Source of the DNA: Candidatus Methanosuratincola sp.
GTDB lineage: Archaea > Thermoproteota > Methanomethylicia > Methanomethylicales > Methanomethylicaceae
Assembly (NCBI GenBank): GCA_037478935.1
Contig: JBBFLR010000003.1
Span: forward strand, 62,001 to 126,000
Direction: 5' to 3'
DNA: 64,000 nucleotides
In this document: piece by piece, positions 61,108-64,000 of the stretch
How the letters are laid out: each line of letters starts with the position of its first letter
How positions within the stretch are numbered: position 1 is the stretch's first letter
Program-made: the position numbers and the translations under genes
The notes under the pieces: generated by a model
What the model saw: only the letters and a program-made list of their open reading frames with translations
What the model was told of the DNA's origin: nothing
Database searches by the model: none

Positions 61108-61719
61108 TTGGGAATCGAAGGATCCGGCGGCAATGTGCACGTAGACGGTATCGCCAAAGGCGAAAGGTCGGTGGACTCGGAGGAGGAAAAAAGCAGGGAT
61201 CTGGAGCGTCTGCAGGACGAGATCTGCAGGTATAAGGAGCAGTTGGACGCCCTACAGAGGGAGCTTGCAGAGTCAAAGAACAGGCTTAGGTACATGCAGG
61301 CGGACTGCGAGAATATTCGGAAGCGGTCAGAGAGGCAGATGGAGGAAGCCAGGCTAACCGCCAGCATGCCGCTGGTGTGCGACCTGCTTGAAGTGGTCGA
61401 CGAGCTCGAGCTGGCATTGAAGAGCGCCTCTGAGTCAGACACGCAAGGGGCATTAGTCCAGGGAGTGAAGATGACGCTGAAGAAAATGAAGAAAGTCCTT
61501 GAGAAACACGGCGTCTCCCAGATCGAATGCCTCATGAAGCCGTTGGATCCGGAAAGGCACATGGTCGTCTCCAAGGAGGAGCGGGATGACCTCGAGGAGA
61601 ACACCGTCGTAGAGGAGATAAGGAGGGGTTACTCCTTCAGGGGGATAGTGATTAGACCGAGCGTAGTGAAAGTCTCGGTAAAACCATCAGGGTCAACAAA
61701 ACAAAAGGAGGAAGATTGA
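61108..61719 (+). CDS. grpE: Nucleotide exchange factor GrpE
   Basis: Co-chaperone of 203 residues that exchanges nucleotide on DnaK. A long N-terminal helix runs from about 35 to 100 ([19 protein letters not shown] region), with [16 protein letters not shown] marking the usual conserved segment, and a C-terminal beta domain includes [12 protein letters not shown] and [21 protein letters not shown] 61108 is selected because GGGGAGGG ends seven bases upstream; TTG 61078 is possible. dnaK starts two bases after the stop. Confidence 0.92.
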   Translation: MGIEGSGGNVHVDGIAKGERSVDSEEEKSRDLERLQDEICRYKEQLDALQRELAESKNRLRYMQADCENIRKRSERQMEEARLTASMPLVCDLLEVVDELELALKSASESDTQGALVQGVKMTLKKMKKVLEKHGVSQIECLMKPLDPERHMVVSKEERDDLEENTVVEEIRRGYSFRGIVIRPSVVKVSVKPSGSTKQKEED

Positions 61720-61720
61720 T

Positions 61721-63604
61721 ATGAGTTCAAACATACAGCCAGGAGAGAAAATTATAGGGATCGACCTAGGCACGACAAACTCTGCGGCTGCCATCTTCGA
61801 GGGTGGCAAGGCCACAGTGATACCGAGCGCAGAGGGGCCTACTGCCGCGGGAAAGATGTTCCCTTCGGTGGTTGCCTTCACCAAGGACGGGCAGCTCCTC
61901 ATAGGCGAACCTGCAAAGAGGCAGGCCGTTGCAAACCCGGAGGGGACTGTCTTCGAGATCAAGCGGAAGATGGGCACCGACTATAAAGTCAGCATGTACG
62001 GCAAGGAGTACACGCCGCAGCAGATCTCTGCTTTCATACTGCAGAAGATCAAAAAGGATGCAGAGACATACCTCGGGACCACAATTAAGAAGGCTGTGAT
62101 CACCGTGCCCGCTCACTTCAATGACAACCAGCGCCAGGCAACGAAGGACGCTGGCGAGATCGCCGGCTTCGAGGTCCTGAGGATAATAAACGAGCCGACG
62201 GCTGCCTGCCTGGCGTACGGGGTTGACAAGCTTGACAAAGAGCTCAAGATTCTAGTCTTCAGCTTCGGCGGCGGTACGCACGACGTCACAATCATGGACT
62301 TCGGGAAGGGCGTCTTCCAGGTTCTCTCCACCAGTGGCGACACTGAGACCGGTGGCGCAGACATCGACAAGGCGCTCATGGAATACCTAATTGAGGAGTT
62401 CAGGAAACAGACCGGAATTGACCTAAGGGGCGACCGGATGGCGATGGCCAGGCTGAAGGAGGCTGCAGAGAGGGCAAAGATAGAACTCTCGACCCTCCTC
62501 ACAACGGACGTCGACCTCCCGTTCATCTACGCAGATGCATCCGGACCGAAGAACCTTCACATGACGATAACCCGGGCAAAGCTCGAGGAGCTAGCCACCC
62601 CGATCGTACAAAAGACCGAGCGCACCATCATGAGGGCCCTCGAAGACGCGAAGCTGACCCCTGCCCAGATCGACAAGATAATACTGATCGGGGGCACAAC
62701 AAGGATGCCCTTGGTCCAGCGCTTCGTCGAGAGGATACTCGGAAAGCCCGCCGAACGGGGCGTGGACCCGATGGAGTGCGTCGCGATCGGCGCAGCGATC
62801 CAGGGGGCGGTGCTCTCGGGCGAGGTAAAGGACATCCTTCTACTCGACGTCACGCCCCTTTCGCTGGGCGTCGAGACGCTTGGGGGAGTATTCACTAAAA
62901 TAATCGAGAGGAACACCACCATCCCGACGAGGAGAAGCCAGATCTTCACGACTGCCGCCGACTTCCAGACCGCAGTCACAATACACGTCCTCCAGGGAGA
63001 GAGGGCGATGGCTAAGGACAACGTCTCGCTCGGCATGTTCAACCTGGAGGGGATACCGCCGGCACCGCGCGGTGTGCCGCAGATCGAGGTGACATTTGAC
63101 ATCGATGCGAACGGGATCCTCAACGTCACGGCAAAGGACCTGGGCACGAACAAGGCCGCTTCGATCAGGATCACCGCCTCGACCAAGCTCTCCAAGGAGG
63201 AGAAGGAGAGAATGGTCAAGGAGGCCGAGCAGTTCGCTGAGCAGGACAGGAAGAAAAGGGAGGAGGCCGAGCTGAGGAACAACGCGGACAGCCTGATCTA
63301 CACTGCTGAGAAGACAAAGAAGGACCTCGCTGACAAGCTGAAGCCGGATCAGGTGAGCAGGATCGACGCCGCAGTGGCTGCCCTGAAGGAGGCGCTCGCA
63401 GGCACCGACGTCGAGAAGATAAAGGCAAAGTCAGAGGAGCTGACGAAGGTGCTGCAGGAGGTCGGCACTGCTATTTACCAGCAGGCGGCAGCCGAGTACC
63501 AGCGGCAGCAGGCCGGAACCCAGGCTGGGCAGCAGCAGTCAACAACGGGCGGGGGGCAAGCCCAGGACAAGAAGGTCTACGACGCCGACTACAAGGTCGG
63601 CTGA
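61721..63604 (+). CDS. dnaK: Hsp70 chaperone DnaK with altered active-site residue
   Basis: Hsp70 of 627 residues. Phosphate-1 motif [12 protein letters not shown], connect-1 [13 protein letters not shown], adenosine motif [13 protein letters not shown] and the substrate-binding segment with [14 protein letters not shown] are normal. The phosphate-2 motif reads [11 protein letters not shown]: Ser181 stands where nearly all Hsp70s have Asp (VFDLGGGTFDV). The second Asp of this motif (D188) is kept. The lid helices end in a Gln/Gly-rich tail; there is no EEVD. ATG 61721 has GGAGG about ten bases upstream. Together with GrpE and DnaJ it forms the usual chaperone set. Confidence 0.96.
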   Translation: MSSNIQPGEKIIGIDLGTTNSAAAIFEGGKATVIPSAEGPTAAGKMFPSVVAFTKDGQLLIGEPAKRQAVANPEGTVFEIKRKMGTDYKVSMYGKEYTPQQISAFILQKIKKDAETYLGTTIKKAVITVPAHFNDNQRQATKDAGEIAGFEVLRIINEPTAACLAYGVDKLDKELKILVFSFGGGTHDVTIMDFGKGVFQVLSTSGDTETGGADIDKALMEYLIEEFRKQTGIDLRGDRMAMARLKEAAERAKIELSTLLTTDVDLPFIYADASGPKNLHMTITRAKLEELATPIVQKTERTIMRALEDAKLTPAQIDKIILIGGTTRMPLVQRFVERILGKPAERGVDPMECVAIGAAIQGAVLSGEVKDILLLDVTPLSLGVETLGGVFTKIIERNTTIPTRRSQIFTTAADFQTAVTIHVLQGERAMAKDNVSLGMFNLEGIPPAPRGVPQIEVTFDIDANGILNVTAKDLGTNKAASIRITASTKLSKEEKERMVKEAEQFAEQDRKKREEAELRNNADSLIYTAEKTKKDLADKLKPDQVSRIDAAVAALKEALAGTDVEKIKAKSEELTKVLQEVGTAIYQQAAAEYQRQQAGTQAGQQQSTTGGGQAQDKKVYDADYKVG

Positions 63605-63625
63605 CCTCTTTCCATCAATATCTTC

Positions 63626-63634
63626 TTTTTTTTT
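63626..63634 (+). terminator. T-run after dnaK
   Basis: Nine T residues 22 bases after the dnaK stop, followed by a run of A; a plausible terminator, while TTTTAAAAAAAC here could also act as TATA for dnaJ. Confidence 0.45.
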
Positions 63635-63689
63635 AAAAAAACCAGCAAAATGCTGAAATACCCACCGTACAAGCTGAGGATCGGTAGAG

Positions 63690-64000
63690 ATGGCGACAAA
63701 AAGGGATTACTACGAGATTCTTGGCGTCCCAAGGGACGCGACGCCGGAGCAGATAAAGGACGCGTACCGTAAGCTCGCCCTGCAGTACCACCCCGACAGG
63801 AACAAGTCCCCGGACGCCGAGGAAAAATTCAAGGAGATCTCTGAGGCTTATGCCGTCCTCTCTGATCCTCAGAAGAGGAACCAGTACGACATGCTCGGAC
63901 GTACAGGGTTCAACCAGCAGTACACCCAGGAGGACATATTCAGGGGCGTCGATTTCGAGACCATATTCAGGGACTTTGGCTTCGGAGGGTTCGGAGACCT
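63690..64000 (+). CDS. dnaJ: Co-chaperone DnaJ, N-terminal part (cut by window edge)
   Basis: Start of a type I or II Hsp40. The J-domain begins at [13 protein letters not shown] and contains the HPD tripeptide ([11 protein letters not shown]); the Gly/Phe-rich linker begins at [11 protein letters not shown] at the window end. ATG 63690 is preceded by GAGGATCGGTAGAG. The zinc domain lies beyond the window. It is separated from dnaK by 85 bases. Confidence 0.93.
   Translation, partial: MATKRDYYEILGVPRDATPEQIKDAYRKLALQYHPDRNKSPDAEEKFKEISEAYAVLSDPQKRNQYDMLGRTGFNQQYTQEDIFRGVDFETIFRDFGFGGFGD

Noticed and set aside
1-64000. tRNA genes, rRNA genes, CRISPR arrays and insertion sequences
   Set aside because: The larger gaps were read for T-loop motifs, repeat-spacer patterns, transposase-like frames and terminal inverted repeats; none was found by eye. 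A tRNAscan and CRISPR search would settle it.

Overview
The window is archaeal chromosome with roughly mid-50s % GC (estimated by eye) and densely packed genes on both strands. Archaeal markers are an archaellum cluster, a NurA-HerA-Mre11-Rad50 cluster, a geranylgeranyl reductase, ZPR1- and PDCD5-like proteins, an archaeal YchF-type GTPase and many TATA boxes about 25-28 bases before start codons, several of which look leaderless. A complete GrpE-DnaK-DnaJ set points to a mesophile or moderate thermophile. The phylum cannot be settled from this window; the mixture resembles uncultured TACK or deep euryarchaeal lineages. I see no rRNA, tRNA, CRISPR array, insertion sequence or prophage.

Layout. 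1-5695: archaellum motor genes (arlG tail, arlH, arlI, arlJ) and an unfamiliar Pro/Ala-rich membrane protein. 5.7-17.5 kb: mostly single genes (YbjQ, a hypothetical protein, a GAF-PAS sensor kinase, a dihydrolipoamide dehydrogenase-like enzyme, a flippase-like membrane protein, a radical SAM protein, a flavodoxin, a PAP2 phosphatase, a V4R protein), with gene-poor gaps including a 0.9-kb purine-rich gap. 17.9-24.1 kb: rad50, mre11, herA and nurA on the minus strand. 24.3-27.5 kb: a membrane protein/winged-helix pair, a secreted glycosidase-like protein and a divergent PfkB kinase. 27.6-35.25 kb: a compact nine-gene histidine operon (hisZ-G-D-C-B-H-A-F-IE). 35.4-38.9 kb: a small protein and the anaerobic ribonucleotide reductase pair nrdD/nrdG. 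39.0-44.7 kb: a beta-propeller surface protein divergent from a second type IV pilus-like cluster (pilin, ATPase, membrane platform). 44.9-59.8 kb: housekeeping and surface genes, including TrmO, a thioredoxin-like protein, ZPR1, a PLP enzyme, RNase HI, a large repeat surface protein, FAH-family hydrolase, geranylgeranyl reductase, a second sensor kinase, TPR, YjbQ, creatininase family, YchF, AIM24-NUDIX-Hjc and a PDCD5-like protein. 59.86-64 kb: an HdrD-like Fe-S protein, then grpE, dnaK and the start of dnaJ.

How the genes work together. Two separate type IV filament machines occur, one archaellum and one pilus, each with its own ATPase and platform protein. DNA-end processing (Mre11-Rad50-HerA-NurA), Holliday-junction cleavage (Hjc) and RNase HI form a repair set. 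The histidine operon uses the short HisG plus HisZ and carries no recognisable histidinol-phosphatase.

No clearly new multi-gene system was proven. The best leads are: two conserved genes (arlI and hisZ) whose obvious start codons lie exactly one base out of frame; a DnaK with Ser in place of a conserved active-site Asp; a purine-rich 0.5-kb intergenic tract that could encode a structured RNA; a single symmetric TATA box between two divergent genes; and the unassigned protein at the end of the archaellum operon.
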